Shown: positions 16,349-24,907, numbered from the stretch's first letter. The stretch is 64,000 nt of DNA from Afifellaceae bacterium (GCA_028284625.1 JANQRH010000009.1:248001-312000), one strand, 5' to 3'. The notes: a model not told the origin generated them from the letters alone. Numbers and translations: made by a program.

Positions 16349-17932
16349 TTAGTCGTCCCAATGCTCCCAACGATCGTCGTCGTCATCCCACTTCCACGGC
16401 GGATAGTGGGCCGGCGGATAACCCCAGCGCTGCTGGTAACGGCGCATGGCTTGCCGCTCTGCGAACAGGCGCGGCAGCTTGTAATAGCGCAGCCCGTCGC
16501 GGTGGCTCCACACGATGCCGGGCTCATCCACGCGGCCGATGATCGTCAGGCCTTGCAGATCGCCGTTGTGGAAGCGCGGCGCGCGGTTCGTGACGTGGCG
16601 CTGCGTCCGGGGTTCGGGGGCAGGGTGGACGACGATGTCGGGCTCGGGGATGACCCGAACATCCTCCGGAACGGCGTACGATGGCTCGACGGGATCGAGC
16701 AGCGCATAGGCTTCCGGGGGCGGCGTTGGACGTGGCCGGGGCAAACGCGCTTCGGCAATGACCGATTCCGCCAAGTCCTGGAGCGTGACGGGCGTGGAAG
16801 TCGCCACGTCCAATGGCGGTTCCGCGCTCGGCTGCGGCTCAGGCTCCGCTGTGGCCAGCTCTCTGTCCACCATTTCGGGGATCGGCTCTGGCGCGGGGGC
16901 GCTCTCGTCTTCGATGGCGACTTGCACCGTATCGGACGCGGCGTCCGGTTCGTCCGGACGCGGCGGGCGTTGCCAGGCGCGCTCTTCGGCGATGATCTGG
17001 CTCAAGCTGACCTGCTCAACGTCAATGGTCGACGGGGCGGGGTCGACTGATGCCGTGGTTTCGGGCGCAGGTTCTTGCACCGTCTCCTCCGAGAGCGGGA
17101 CCGGCAGCTCAATGTCGTGAACGGCGACCTTGAGCGCATCGGCTTCTGCCGTGGGCTCAGCCGCCAAGACAGGCGCTTCCGGCTCTGTCACTTCAGGCGC
17201 GGGGACATCCGCTGCGGGGGCGTTCGTGTCGATGGCAGCGGTCTGCGTGGCGGCCGGTTCGTTCACGTCGCGCGTGGATTGCTCGGGCGTCTCGGTTGGC
17301 TGAACGGCGAGCGCGATCTCCGTCGTCGTATCGTCGGCGGGAGCACCGTCGATCATCGCATTGATGCGGTCGCTGCCCCAAAGAAATGCAACGGCAATCG
17401 CAATAACCGATCCGCCGACGAGCAATGGACGGCTCAGCGCCCAAAGCGGGGTCATGGTGGCCGCGGGGGCGGCTTCCGCCTCAGATGGCGGCGCGGAGGC
17501 GAGCGTCACCTTCGGTTCGTCGAGCTCCAGCGCCGTAGGCTCCGGCGGTGCGGGGGCAATGATCGGCTCCGGCACCACATCCAGCTCCGCAGGCGCGTCG
17601 GCTTGGTCGTCGGGCTCCCCGTTCGGCGTCACGTCCAAAATGATCGGCGCGGCGTCAGGCGAGCCGTCGTCGTCCTTGCTGCGGCCGGCAAGCCGCTCCA
17701 GGAACTCCACGGCTTCGTCCTTGCGCCCGGCATCCCACAGCGCGAAGGCGAAGCGCTCCACATCGTCCTCAGGCGTAGCGCTGAGGCGATCGCCGGCCGC
17801 CGGAATGGTCGGCGCTTCGTCCATAGGCGCCGGCACTTTGGGGGTCGGTGTCTCGGTCTGAGGCGTGTTTTTGGGCGAGCCCGCTCGACGGGCAGGCTTG
17901 CGCGTCCGTTTGCGTCTTGCCGATCTTGCCAC
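16349..17932 (-). CDS. Proline/glutamate-rich single-pass membrane protein of unknown function
   Basis: About 527 residues from the GTG at 17932, chosen because GGGGAG lies 8 bases upstream; an upstream extension to 18046 is possible. It has a very basic N-terminus (RRKRTRKPARR), a short helical region resembling a tetratricopeptide unit (ERFAFALWDAGRKDEAVEFLERLAG), one transmembrane segment near residue 200, and then a long, disordered, Pro/Glu/Ala-rich stretch. The last 75 residues look like a folded domain (GLTIIGRVDEPGIVWSHRDG, LPRLFAERQAMRRYQQRWGY) with an Asp-rich tail. I do not recognise the family. Confidence 0.7.
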   Translation of the reverse strand: MARSARRKRTRKPARRAGSPKNTPQTETPTPKVPAPMDEAPTIPAAGDRLSATPEDDVERFAFALWDAGRKDEAVEFLERLAGRSKDDDGSPDAAPIILDVTPNGEPDDQADAPAELDVVPEPIIAPAPPEPTALELDEPKVTLASAPPSEAEAAPAATMTPLWALSRPLLVGGSVIAIAVAFLWGSDRINAMIDGAPADDTTTEIALAVQPTETPEQSTRDVNEPAATQTAAIDTNAPAADVPAPEVTEPEAPVLAAEPTAEADALKVAVHDIELPVPLSEETVQEPAPETTASVDPAPSTIDVEQVSLSQIIAEERAWQRPPRPDEPDAASDTVQVAIEDESAPAPEPIPEMVDRELATAEPEPQPSAEPPLDVATSTPVTLQDLAESVIAEARLPRPRPTPPPEAYALLDPVEPSYAVPEDVRVIPEPDIVVHPAPEPRTQRHVTNRAPRFHNGDLQGLTIIGRVDEPGIVWSHRDGLRYYKLPRLFAERQAMRRYQQRWGYPPAHYPPWKWDDDDDRWEHWDD

Positions 17933-18094
17933 TTTCGTTACTCCCCGGGAACGCCCCCGCCCGACGCCAGCTTCCATAAAAGCCCGCAATTTTGCCGAGT
18001 GTGTGGCAAGAGCCAGCCATAGCCCACATGAACCGCGGCTGAACATAGCGGCCTGAACGTGGCGATTGGGGCCGCCGTCGCGCTATACGGGGGG

Positions 18095-18610
18095 ATGGAC
18101 GACGAGCCCTTCTGGCGGCGCAAACGCCTCAGCGAGATGACCGATGCGGAGTGGGAAACGCTGTGCGACGGCTGCGGGCGGTGCTGTCTGAACAAGTTGG
18201 AGGATTACGACACCGGCGAAATCGCCTGGACGGATGTCGCCTGCCGGCTGCTCGATGAAGAAAGCTGCACCTGCACCGACTATCAAAACCGGCAGAGCTT
18301 GGTCCCCGATTGCATCCAGCTTGACCCCGACAATGTCGGGAGCTTGACCTGGCTGCCGCCGAGTTGCGCCTACCGTCTCGTGAACGAGGGGCGCGATCTT
18401 TATTGGTGGCACCATCTGGTGTCCGGCGACCGCGAGACCGTGCACCAGGCAGGCGTATCCGTCAGCGGACGGACGATCAGCGAGGAGGGGTTTCCGCCCG
18501 AGCGGTTGGAGGAACGGGTGGTCAAGTGGCCAGGCAAACGCCCGAAGGAGCGCGGCCGTGCTAGATCGCCCGGCAAAGCGGGCCGCGGGGTCGTTCAGAA
18601 GGCTGATTAA
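18095..18610 (+). CDS. YcgN family cysteine cluster protein
   Basis: A 171-residue protein from ATG 18095, preceded by a G-run ribosome-binding site. It has the YcgN/UPF0260 pattern: [15 protein letters not shown], then [14 protein letters not shown], and a later CAYR, giving a cysteine cluster of the metal- or FeS-binding type (CxxCxxCC). The C-terminal 40 residues are basic and probably disordered. The function is unknown. Its stop overlaps a CtrA-type box. Confidence 0.9.
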   Translation: MDDEPFWRRKRLSEMTDAEWETLCDGCGRCCLNKLEDYDTGEIAWTDVACRLLDEESCTCTDYQNRQSLVPDCIQLDPDNVGSLTWLPPSCAYRLVNEGRDLYWWHHLVSGDRETVHQAGVSVSGRTISEEGFPPERLEERVVKWPGKRPKERGRARSPGKAGRGVVQKAD

Positions 18611-18621
18611 CCATCCATTAA
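18607..18621 (+). promoter_or_regulatory. CtrA-type box TTAA-N7-TTAA
   Basis: A perfect TTAA-CCATCCA-TTAA, with each half extended to TTAACC, matches the consensus for the cell-cycle regulator CtrA. It lies 60 bases upstream of the gene at 18681 and overlaps the end of the YcgN gene, so it is probably the promoter of the downstream gene. Single boxes can occur by chance, but TTAA is rare in this GC-rich DNA. Confidence 0.5.
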
Positions 18622-18680
18622 CCCTGACCGGGCTCCAATCGACCCAGCGAATCCGTGACGCCTAGCGATGGGTCGGACCG

Positions 18681-18962
18681 ATGGATGACAAACGCAACGA
18701 GTTCCTGACCACGATGATCGGGATACTCAATCGCCTGCACACGGCGAGCCTCAAGCATGAGGAGCCGCTGCTTGCCTCGATGCTGCTGATTGCCCGCAGC
18801 GAGGCGGAAGATGCGCTGCGCCATGCCGGCGATCTGGACCTCTTGGCGGAGATGCGGAAGCAGCGCTCCAGCACCTATACGTGGCGCGCTTGCGACCGTC
18901 CGCTGGACGAAGAGCCTGCGCCTGAAGCCAACCAAGCGGCCGACGAGAAGATCGCAGCCTGA
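18681..18962 (+). CDS. Conserved small helical protein
   Basis: A 93-residue acidic protein without a signal peptide, almost fully helical through residue 65 (LTTMIGILNRLHTASLKHEEPLLASMLLIARSEAEDALR read in parts), with a polar tail. I recognise no named domain. It sits 60 bases after a CtrA-type box, which suggests cell-cycle-timed expression, and converges on the D,D-carboxypeptidase gene. Confidence 0.65.
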   Translation: MDDKRNEFLTTMIGILNRLHTASLKHEEPLLASMLLIARSEAEDALRHAGDLDLLAEMRKQRSSTYTWRACDRPLDEEPAPEANQAADEKIAA

Positions 18963-18987
18963 ACCGGCTTCAGTTTTTCACGAGAAG

Positions 18988-19860
18988 CTAGCGGTAGGCG
19001 AACAGACCGCCCGGCAAATGTTCGGCGGCCAGCGCGGCGACATGGCCGTCGCGCGCCTTGCCCGACTTCTCGCCCATCACCACGATGATGATGTGCCGGC
19101 CGCGGCGGCGGACGGACGCGGCGAGATTGTACCCGGAGGCGCGCGTATAGCCGGTCTTCATGCCGTCCATGCCCGGCACCTTGCCCAAAAGCCTGTTGGT
19201 GCTGGAATAGCGCAGGCCGTTGCGGGAGAAGGATTTCGTCGAGAACACGCGCGATTGCCGCGGGAAGTCGCGTTTCAGTGCGCGTGCCAAGGTCGCCATG
19301 TCGCGCGCCGTGGTGGTCATGCCGCGATCGGGCAGGCCGCTGGCGTTCTTGAACGTCGTGGAGCGCAGCCCGAGCACGCGGCCTTTCACCGTCATCTGGC
19401 GTGCGAAAGCTTCTTCAGAGCCGGCGATAGCTTCCGCCACCACGACGGAGACGTCGTTGGCGGAACGCACGGCGATCGCCTTGATGGCGTCGGCGACGCT
19501 GATCGTGCTGCCGGCCTTCACGCCGAACTTGGACGGTGGCTGGCGCGCGGCATTGCGCGACACAGCAAGCGGCGTCGAGCGTGAGAGCCGGCCGGCTTCC
19601 ATCTCCTCAAACAGGAGATAGAGCGTCATCATCTTGGCGAGCGAGGCGGGGTAGCGGCGGGCATCAGCGTTCTCTGAATAGAGGACCTCGCCGCTCTTGG
19701 CGTCGATGATGATGCCGGCATAGCGGGAATCGCTGACGGCGCGCGCTTCGGCATACGCCAGCGACGGGACCGTGAGGCTGTTGGACGACGAACCGGAGCC
19801 AGCCGACTGACAGCCGGCCAAGGACAGGGCGATCGCTGCGATCAGGACATAGGCGCGCAA
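18988..19860 (-). CDS. D-alanyl-D-alanine carboxypeptidase, lipoprotein of peptidase family S11
   Basis: Trims peptidoglycan pentapeptides in the periplasm. The start is likely TTG 19860, with GAGG five bases upstream; a longer frame reaches 19923. The first residues form a lipoprotein signal ending in the lipobox LAGC. The penicillin-binding motifs are SLAK (in PASLAKMMT), SAN (RSANDVSVV) and KTG (GMKTGYTRASG). The C-terminal PBP5-type beta domain is missing, so this is the short form of about 290 residues. Confidence 0.9.
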   Translation of the reverse strand: MRAYVLIAAIALSLAGCQSAGSGSSSNSLTVPSLAYAEARAVSDSRYAGIIIDAKSGEVLYSENADARRYPASLAKMMTLYLLFEEMEAGRLSRSTPLAVSRNAARQPPSKFGVKAGSTISVADAIKAIAVRSANDVSVVVAEAIAGSEEAFARQMTVKGRVLGLRSTTFKNASGLPDRGMTTTARDMATLARALKRDFPRQSRVFSTKSFSRNGLRYSSTNRLLGKVPGMDGMKTGYTRASGYNLAASVRRRGRHIIIVVMGEKSGKARDGHVAALAAEHLPGGLFAYR

Positions 19861-20001
19861 GAGTGCCTCGGCTGCGACGACGGTGATTCGCCCGCAAACT
19901 AAACAGGGCGGCAAAGGATGCAACCAAAGATGCGGTCACAAAATTGACGGGCGCGGGCGGGACGTGATTGCCTGGCGTCAGGATCTTCCAAGCGAGCGGG
20001 C

Positions 20002-20715
20002 ATGAAGACCATTCCTGAATCGGCCGGCGGCGACTATCGGGCGAACGGTTACGTCGTTTTGCGGGCGTTCTTGGAGCCCGGCGAGCTGACGGTTCTGCGC
20101 GATGCCTGCGATACGCTGCTCAACGAGCCGCCCGACGATGACGGCCGCGGCCGCTTTCATGACATTGGGAGGGGGCACGATCGGCGGTTTCTGCGGCATC
20201 GCCACGAGGACCTGCCGGCGCTTAGCGCGTTCATCCTCGGGGCCGACATGAAACGGCTGACCGCGACTTTCGTCGGCGAGACGCCATATCTCTTTAACGA
20301 GCAGTTCGTCGTGAAAGGGCCGAAGACGGGCGCGTCTTTCGCCTGGCACCAGGACAGCGGCTATGTGGGTTTCGATCACGCGCCATACGTGACGATCTGG
20401 ATCGCGCTCGACGACACGACAATAGAGAACGGCGCGGTGTTCGTGCTGCCGCGAAACCTCGACGAGGATCAATCCATCACGCCGCATGTATGGGATGACG
20501 CGGGCAAGGAACTCGTCGGCTATGAGGGCGACGATCCCGGCGTTCCGGCGGTCGTTCCCGCCGGTTCGGTCGTGGCGTTCTCGTCCGTGACGCTGCACAG
20601 GTCGTCGGCGAATACGACAGACCGCCCTCGGCGCGGCTATGTCGCGCAATATTCCGGCGCGCCGCTCATCGATCCGAAGACGGGCGCGCCGAAGACGTTC
20701 GCCAAGCGGCTTTAG
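20002..20715 (+). CDS. Phytanoyl-CoA dioxygenase (PhyH) family protein
   Basis: A 237-residue Fe(II)/2-oxoglutarate-dependent oxygenase. The metal ligands are visible as HQD in FAWHQDSGYVGF and the distal histidine in VTLHRSSANTTDRPRRG, whose arginine would bind 2-oxoglutarate. The N-terminus has the usual ANGYVVLRAFLEPGEL lead-in. The substrate cannot be told; members hydroxylate lipids, amino acids or secondary metabolites. It is followed by an FAD-dependent oxidoreductase on the same strand. Confidence 0.88.
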   Translation: MKTIPESAGGDYRANGYVVLRAFLEPGELTVLRDACDTLLNEPPDDDGRGRFHDIGRGHDRRFLRHRHEDLPALSAFILGADMKRLTATFVGETPYLFNEQFVVKGPKTGASFAWHQDSGYVGFDHAPYVTIWIALDDTTIENGAVFVLPRNLDEDQSITPHVWDDAGKELVGYEGDDPGVPAVVPAGSVVAFSSVTLHRSSANTTDRPRRGYVAQYSGAPLIDPKTGAPKTFAKRL

Positions 20716-20810
20716 GCGCGCGAGCCTCAGGGGGCTGCGGCCGCGTCGCTCGGGAGATCGGCTCCGCCTGGACGAGGCACATCGTGCGGCAGCGCCGACG
20801 GCCTTCTGCT

Positions 20811-22169
20811 ATGCTCCCCGACAGCGCGTCGTTGCATGAGGCCGGGCCCATTCCAAAGCGAGCGTTCAACTGTGCCGCCGTGGCCGGCGGCGGCATCGCC
20901 GGCCTCCTGGCGGCGCGCGTGTTGTCCGACTATTTCGAGCGCGTCACATTGGTGGAGCGCGACGCGCATCCTCGTGATCCCCATCCGCGAAAGGGCGTGC
21001 CGCAAGGGCGGCATGTGCACGTGCTGCTCATTCGCGGACGAACAATCCTAGAGCGCTATTTCGCCGGCCTGGTCGAGGAGCTTCATGCGGCTGGGGCGGT
21101 CGTCGTCAACGCCGGGCGCGAGCTGGGCTGGAAGCATCGCGGCCGATGGCGCGCCCAATACGACACCGATCTTTCGCTGCTGAGCATGAGCCGCCCCCTG
21201 CTTGAGAGCCACGTCGCCGGTCGGGTCCGTGCCCTGCCCAATGTTGAGATCATCCATGACGCCCGCGTTCAGGGATTTGCAGCCGATGGCGATGGCTCGG
21301 TGGCGGGGCTGCGGATCGGTGTCTCCGGCCGGCCAACCGATGACATCAAAGCCGATTTGGTCGTCGACGCCATGGGCCGCGGCAGCAACACGCCCAAATG
21401 GATCGCCGAGCTCGGCTTTGCCGAGCCGCAGACGGAGCTTGTCCCGGCACGGGTAACCTATGCGAGCTGCGTGCTGCCGCGGCTGGCGGAGTGGCCGCAA
21501 TATCGTGCGCTCCTGGTTAGCGGTGGCACGCGCGGCGCAAGCCTGGTTCCCATCGAAGGTGGGCGGTGGCTACTGACGGGGATCACCTATTTCGACCAAC
21601 CCACACCGCGCGACTTCGACGCAATGCGGGCTTACATGCGGACGCTGGATTTGCCGGACACCTACGAGAGTGTGTGGGAGCGCGCGACGGAGGCGGAGGT
21701 CGTGCACTTCCGTTTCGCCGGCAATCAGCGAAGGCGCTATGACAGGCTGACGCGCTTTCCTGACGGGCTGGTCGTTCTGGGCGATGGCGTCTGCAGCTTC
21801 AACCCGGCTTATGGCCAGGGCATGACGGTCAGCGCGATTGAGGCGGAGTGCCTCCATGCGGAACTGAAGCAGGCCAAGCAGACTGGCGGGATCGCTTCCG
21901 GTTTCGGGCAGCGCTGGTTCGCAGCGATCGGGCCGGTCACCAAGGCCGCCTGGGACGGCGTGCTACTTGAGGATCTGCGCTTCGCCGAGCTGGCTGATCA
22001 TCGCCCGGCGCGGCTGAGGCCGATGCAGTGGTATATGGGGCGGGTGCATCAGGCGACCTATCGAAGCCCGTTTGCCGTCGATCAGTTCTATCGCGTGGCG
22101 AACTTTCTGGATGCGCCGACAGCCCTTTTTCGGCCCCGCATGATTGCGGAGGCGTTGATCGGCGGGTGA
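20811..22169 (+). CDS. FAD-dependent monooxygenase-like protein
   Basis: About 452 residues from ATG 20811. The dinucleotide-binding motif is AVAGGGIAGLLAARVLSDYF (residues about 21-40), followed by the HPRKGVPQGRHVHVLL segment seen in FAD-binding epoxidase or hydroxylase-like proteins. The second FAD motif is GLVVLGDGVCSFNPAYGQGM. It is related to the ubiquinone-hydroxylase and squalene-epoxidase-like group; the substrate is unknown. It lies 95 bases after the PhyH gene, so the two could share a pathway. Confidence 0.82.
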   Translation: MLPDSASLHEAGPIPKRAFNCAAVAGGGIAGLLAARVLSDYFERVTLVERDAHPRDPHPRKGVPQGRHVHVLLIRGRTILERYFAGLVEELHAAGAVVVNAGRELGWKHRGRWRAQYDTDLSLLSMSRPLLESHVAGRVRALPNVEIIHDARVQGFAADGDGSVAGLRIGVSGRPTDDIKADLVVDAMGRGSNTPKWIAELGFAEPQTELVPARVTYASCVLPRLAEWPQYRALLVSGGTRGASLVPIEGGRWLLTGITYFDQPTPRDFDAMRAYMRTLDLPDTYESVWERATEAEVVHFRFAGNQRRRYDRLTRFPDGLVVLGDGVCSFNPAYGQGMTVSAIEAECLHAELKQAKQTGGIASGFGQRWFAAIGPVTKAAWDGVLLEDLRFAELADHRPARLRPMQWYMGRVHQATYRSPFAVDQFYRVANFLDAPTALFRPRMIAEALIGG

Positions 22170-22352
22170 TGCAAAGATGAGCTGGATCAGGTCCGACTTA
22201 TCCCCGGGAAGCGGCTATGAAACGGCTATTCGGCCACGTTGGCAGTGCAGATAGCAAGTCTTGTCTCGGGCAGTTGGCACAGGAATAAATAATGTTCGCA
22301 ATAGGTTAGGCGAACGCCGTTTGGTCGTTCCAAGAAAATCAAAGGTGATAGG
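22170..22352. other. Intergenic region upstream of the transposon insertions
   Basis: 183 bases between the FAD oxidoreductase and the first target duplication. I see no gene, hairpin or RNA in it. Its right part, together with 26989-27059, must have been the continuous upstream region of the terminase genes before two transposons entered. Confidence 0.5.
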
Positions 22353-22360
22353 AAAAAAAT
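22353..22360. repeat. Target-site duplication of transposon 1, left copy
   Basis: AAAAAAAT directly before the left inverted repeat. The identical octamer follows the right inverted repeat at 24921-24928. Eight-base duplications are the rule for the IS1595 family. Confidence 0.85.
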
Positions 22361-22384
22361 CCCAATTACGTAGTTGACACCACA
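22361..22384 (+). repeat. Left terminal inverted repeat of element 1
   Basis: 24 bases, the exact reverse complement of 24897-24920. It contains TTGACA at 22374-22379. Confidence 0.92.
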
Positions 22385-22402
22385 GGGCAGCGAGACTATA
22401 TG
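22374..22402 (+). promoter_or_regulatory. Promoter of the passenger operon, -35 inside the inverted repeat
   Basis: TTGACA (22374-22379), 17 bases, then TATATG (22397-22402). This is a near-consensus sigma-70 promoter reading inward, placed about 95 bases before the first passenger start at 22499. Confidence 0.75.
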
Positions 22403-22498
22403 GCCTCTAGATGCCGCATTCGACGGGATAGAAATCTTTGGTATGGTTCCTTAACTGAGGGGGGCCAATGTGCCGCGTTGGAACGATGCGAGGTTTTG

Positions 22499-22759
22499 AT
22501 GGCTGACAAACGCATCAAAGTGCGGCTTGGACATGAAGAGGTCGAAGCGACTGAGGTTTTTGTTGATGAATCAAACGAGCGGTGGAGTGAGCTTCGCCTT
22601 AGCGACGGCACCTTCATGAAAGTGAAGCTTTCGGTGATATCCGTTGCCCGTACGGACCGGTTCGATATGAACGATAACCCAATCTATTCGATTAATGCGA
22701 CGCCGACGCTGGCCATCGTAAGTGTTCCGGAGCAGCTGCGGAAGAAGAAAGACAACTGA
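22499..22759 (+). CDS. Transposon passenger protein 1, small beta-rich protein
   Basis: An 86-residue protein from ATG 22499. The pattern WSELRLSDGTFMKVKLSVISVARTDRF (read in parts), with NDNPIYSI following, resembles a small protein family I have seen as 'W-x-x-Y-x-L-x-D-G-T-x-x-x-x-K-x-V-V-x-x-V-x-R' in many unrelated bacteria; I know no function. It looks mostly beta-strand and ends in a lysine-rich tail. Its stop overlaps the next start (TGATG), so the genes are coupled. It is the first gene after the inverted-repeat promoter. Confidence 0.7.
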   Translation: MADKRIKVRLGHEEVEATEVFVDESNERWSELRLSDGTFMKVKLSVISVARTDRFDMNDNPIYSINATPTLAIVSVPEQLRKKKDN

Positions 22760-23349
22760 TGGATCGGTATCTGAGGGCGGTTGCGCCTGAGTACATTGGT
22801 GTTGTTGGTGACATCGCGCTTCGTGATTTTCAGGAGCGTGAGCAATATATAATTGATACCGCAGAGCCGCTGGAAGAAGCCGATTCAATCGAAGCATCGA
22901 CATTCACATGTAGCGGCTCCTATGTGACGGCAACCAGCATCACAAGCGCAATCAGTTTTGCCGATGTTTCGTTTTCTGCTTCGGAGGTTCTTGACTGGTT
23001 TGAATTTCAATCTCTTGCGGCCGCCTGGAAGGAGAACGCACGTCGTCACCTTTCGCGGATGCCCGGGCAAATTGACCAGAACTATCTTAAAATCATAGGG
23101 ATGGGTTCAAGGGCTGTCCCGTGCTTGTTGAACGAACTCCGTGTTGAGCTTGCGTTGGGCGAGCCAGATCATTGGTTTGCTGCTCTGTCGGCGATAACGC
23201 GAGAAGATCCCGTACCCGAAGGCAGCCGGGGCAAGATAATTGAAATGGCACATGCGTGGATCGCGTGGGGCATAGCGTGCGGATACATAGATGACGAAGA
23301 TATGGGAGCAGGTATTTCCACAACTGGGTTCGTGGGAGTGCAAGAGTAA
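22759..23349 (+). CDS. Transposon passenger protein 2, unknown function
   Basis: A 196-residue soluble protein. The N-terminal 90 residues are acidic and rich in Ser/Thr, and the C-terminal half is helical with a recognisable but unnamed pattern: FQSLAAAWKENARRHLS, YLKIIGMGSRAVPCLLNELR, PDHWFAALSAITREDPVP and a final AWIAWGIACGYI. I recall this domain occurring next to the family of the following gene in other bacteria, which suggests a functional pair. It overlaps the next gene by 59 bases. The base composition is clearly more AT-rich than in the surrounding core genes, in keeping with transfer. Confidence 0.72.
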   Translation: MDRYLRAVAPEYIGVVGDIALRDFQEREQYIIDTAEPLEEADSIEASTFTCSGSYVTATSITSAISFADVSFSASEVLDWFEFQSLAAAWKENARRHLSRMPGQIDQNYLKIIGMGSRAVPCLLNELRVELALGEPDHWFAALSAITREDPVPEGSRGKIIEMAHAWIAWGIACGYIDDEDMGAGISTTGFVGVQE

Positions 23350-23764
23350 GAGTACAAGGACTTACAACTGCTTCGCGTTTGCTGCCTACGATGAAACTCA
23401 GCGGTGGGAGCCATTCATCTATTATTGGCCTCCGGGTGTACCTCACGGCGATTATCTAGAGCATTTTCAGAAAGCCTATGAGACCATAGGTTATGAAGTA
23501 TGTGCTGATGGTGAGTTGGAAGGTGGTTTTCAAAAGATCGTTTTGTATGCGGAGCGAAGCGGGACCATTAGACACGCCGCGCGACAAATGCCTGATGGAC
23601 GGTGGGCCAGTAAGATAGGCGATTGGGAAGATATCGCACACGAAAATCCGGACGCTCTTGTGTGCGACGACTATGGAGTGCCGATTTGCTACATGCGGCG
23701 GCCAATCAAGGCAGCGGAAGATGGACAAAAAAGAACGGGAAGCTCGTCTGAAAATGATCCTTAG
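23291..23764 (+). CDS. Transposon passenger protein 3, DUF7689-like (tentative)
   Basis: A 157-residue protein with a conserved cysteine motif near the start (YNCFAFAAYDETQRWEP), the signature YYWPPGVPHGDYLEHFQ, and a later HAARQMPDGRWASKIGDWEDIAHENPDAL. The cysteine, then a histidine in HAARQ and further His/Asp, recall papain- or NlpC-like catalytic arrangements. I match it from memory to an uncharacterised family (DUF7689). Enzyme activity is a hypothesis. It overlaps the genes on both sides, so it is certainly co-translated with passenger protein 2. Confidence 0.72.
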   Translation: MTKIWEQVFPQLGSWECKSKSTRTYNCFAFAAYDETQRWEPFIYYWPPGVPHGDYLEHFQKAYETIGYEVCADGELEGGFQKIVLYAERSGTIRHAARQMPDGRWASKIGDWEDIAHENPDALVCDDYGVPICYMRRPIKAAEDGQKRTGSSSENDP

Positions 23765-23915
23765 GGGTGCTTTCAGCGGTCCACCCACACCGCTGAAAGC
23801 TGTTCCCAAGCGAGATGGAACGGCTCGTAATCTCAGGCGGGATTCTTCCGGCGGCGACGCCGTTTCTTCCGCGAACGCACAAACCGTTTCGCCTGAAAAG
23901 AAAAGTCCGGTTTAG
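23721..23915 (+). CDS. Small basic protein converging on the transposase gene
   Basis: A 64-residue, lysine/arginine-rich protein from ATG 23721, overlapping passenger gene 3 by 44 bases and ending 5 bases before the transposase stop. It begins MDKKEREARLKMILRGAF and continues GPPTPLKAVPKRDG. Element 2 has a small basic protein in the same place, so such proteins may be an accessory of this transposon group. The role is unknown. Confidence 0.6.
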   Translation: MDKKEREARLKMILRGAFSGPPTPLKAVPKRDGTARNLRRDSSGGDAVSSANAQTVSPEKKSPV

Positions 23916-23920
23916 TCAGG

Positions 23921-24859
23921 CTATCGATAGGTCAGCCGCTTACCCTCGCCAGCTTGTATTGCGGCGATCGTGCGCATTTCGTCATTAATTCCCAGCGCCT
24001 CACGATGATTGTATCGAAAGTCGAACTCCGCGAGATAGCGATGCAAATGCTTCTCTGAGCAATGCTGGTAAACCCCCTTCATGCCGCGCTTGAAGATGGA
24101 GAAGTACCCTTCAACCGTGTTCGTATGAACGTCGCCGCGAACATACTCCCTGCGGGAATGCTTAATGGTCTCGTGCTTTGCGAAGTATGTCCCTGAACCG
24201 TGATAAAGACGGCTTTCGTCCGTGTGCAGTCGGCTTTCACGATCGATGTTTTCGCGGACGATCTGAGTGACTGTCATCTTGTCCGCAACGCCAGTGTAGA
24301 AGGAGCGAACGCGGCCGCCACGCTCGACAAGGGCAATGATGGGGCGCTTGTCGGCGGGGCCGGACTTGCCGCGCTTCGTCGGTTTTGGAATGCGACCACG
24401 AGAACGCGGCAAAGGCTTTTCGGTTTTACCGTAGTAGGTCTCGTCAGCTTCCACGATCTTGCCATCTCCACCTAAAGGGTCGGTTTCCAAACCTCCCTGC
24501 CGCATCGCTTCCATAACGCGGTGGTGTAGAAACCAAGCCGTGTTGTACTGGCACCCTAAGGCGCGTTGAAGCTGATTGGCTGAAAAGCCTTTCTTGGAAG
24601 ATGCGGCCAGATAAAACGCCATAGCCCATTGCGTTAGCTTGGCGTGGCTGCGCTCCATGACCGAACCGGTCATAACGGTAAAGTCCTTGCGGCATTCTTT
24701 GTTGGCGCAGCGGTAGCGCCCTGGCTTTTTCGTGACGTAATGCTTCGGGCTCTTGCAATGCGGACAGACAGGACCGCTCGGCCAACGAGCTTTTTCAAAC
24801 CAGTGGCGGGCTGCTTCCTCGTCGTGAAAGTGCTTGGCTGCAAATAGATTCTTGGCCAT
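23921..24859 (-). CDS. IS1595-family transposase (ISXO2-like), element 1
   Basis: A 312-residue transposase. It has an N-terminal zinc ribbon (CPHCKS...CANKEC, residues about 33-56), a helix-turn-helix (GFSANQLQRALGCQYNTAWFLHHRV in parts), and an ISXO2-type catalytic domain with acidic residues in VEADETYYGK, LHTDESRLY and HTNTVEGYFSIFKRG. The frame is intact. It is read from a promoter in the right inverted repeat, with AAGGGAG as the ribosome-binding site. Confidence 0.93.
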   Translation of the reverse strand: MAKNLFAAKHFHDEEAARHWFEKARWPSGPVCPHCKSPKHYVTKKPGRYRCANKECRKDFTVMTGSVMERSHAKLTQWAMAFYLAASSKKGFSANQLQRALGCQYNTAWFLHHRVMEAMRQGGLETDPLGGDGKIVEADETYYGKTEKPLPRSRGRIPKPTKRGKSGPADKRPIIALVERGGRVRSFYTGVADKMTVTQIVRENIDRESRLHTDESRLYHGSGTYFAKHETIKHSRREYVRGDVHTNTVEGYFSIFKRGMKGVYQHCSEKHLHRYLAEFDFRYNHREALGINDEMRTIAAIQAGEGKRLTYR

Positions 24860-24878
24860 AGGTATCTCCCTTGATACC

Positions 24879-24907
24879 TATATAGCCATTCTGATTTGTG
24901 GTGTCAA
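24879..24907 (-). promoter_or_regulatory. Transposase promoter of element 1
   Basis: On the minus strand: TTGACA (24907-24902) inside the right inverted repeat, 17 bases, then TATATA (24884-24879). It mirrors the promoter at the left end. Confidence 0.8.
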
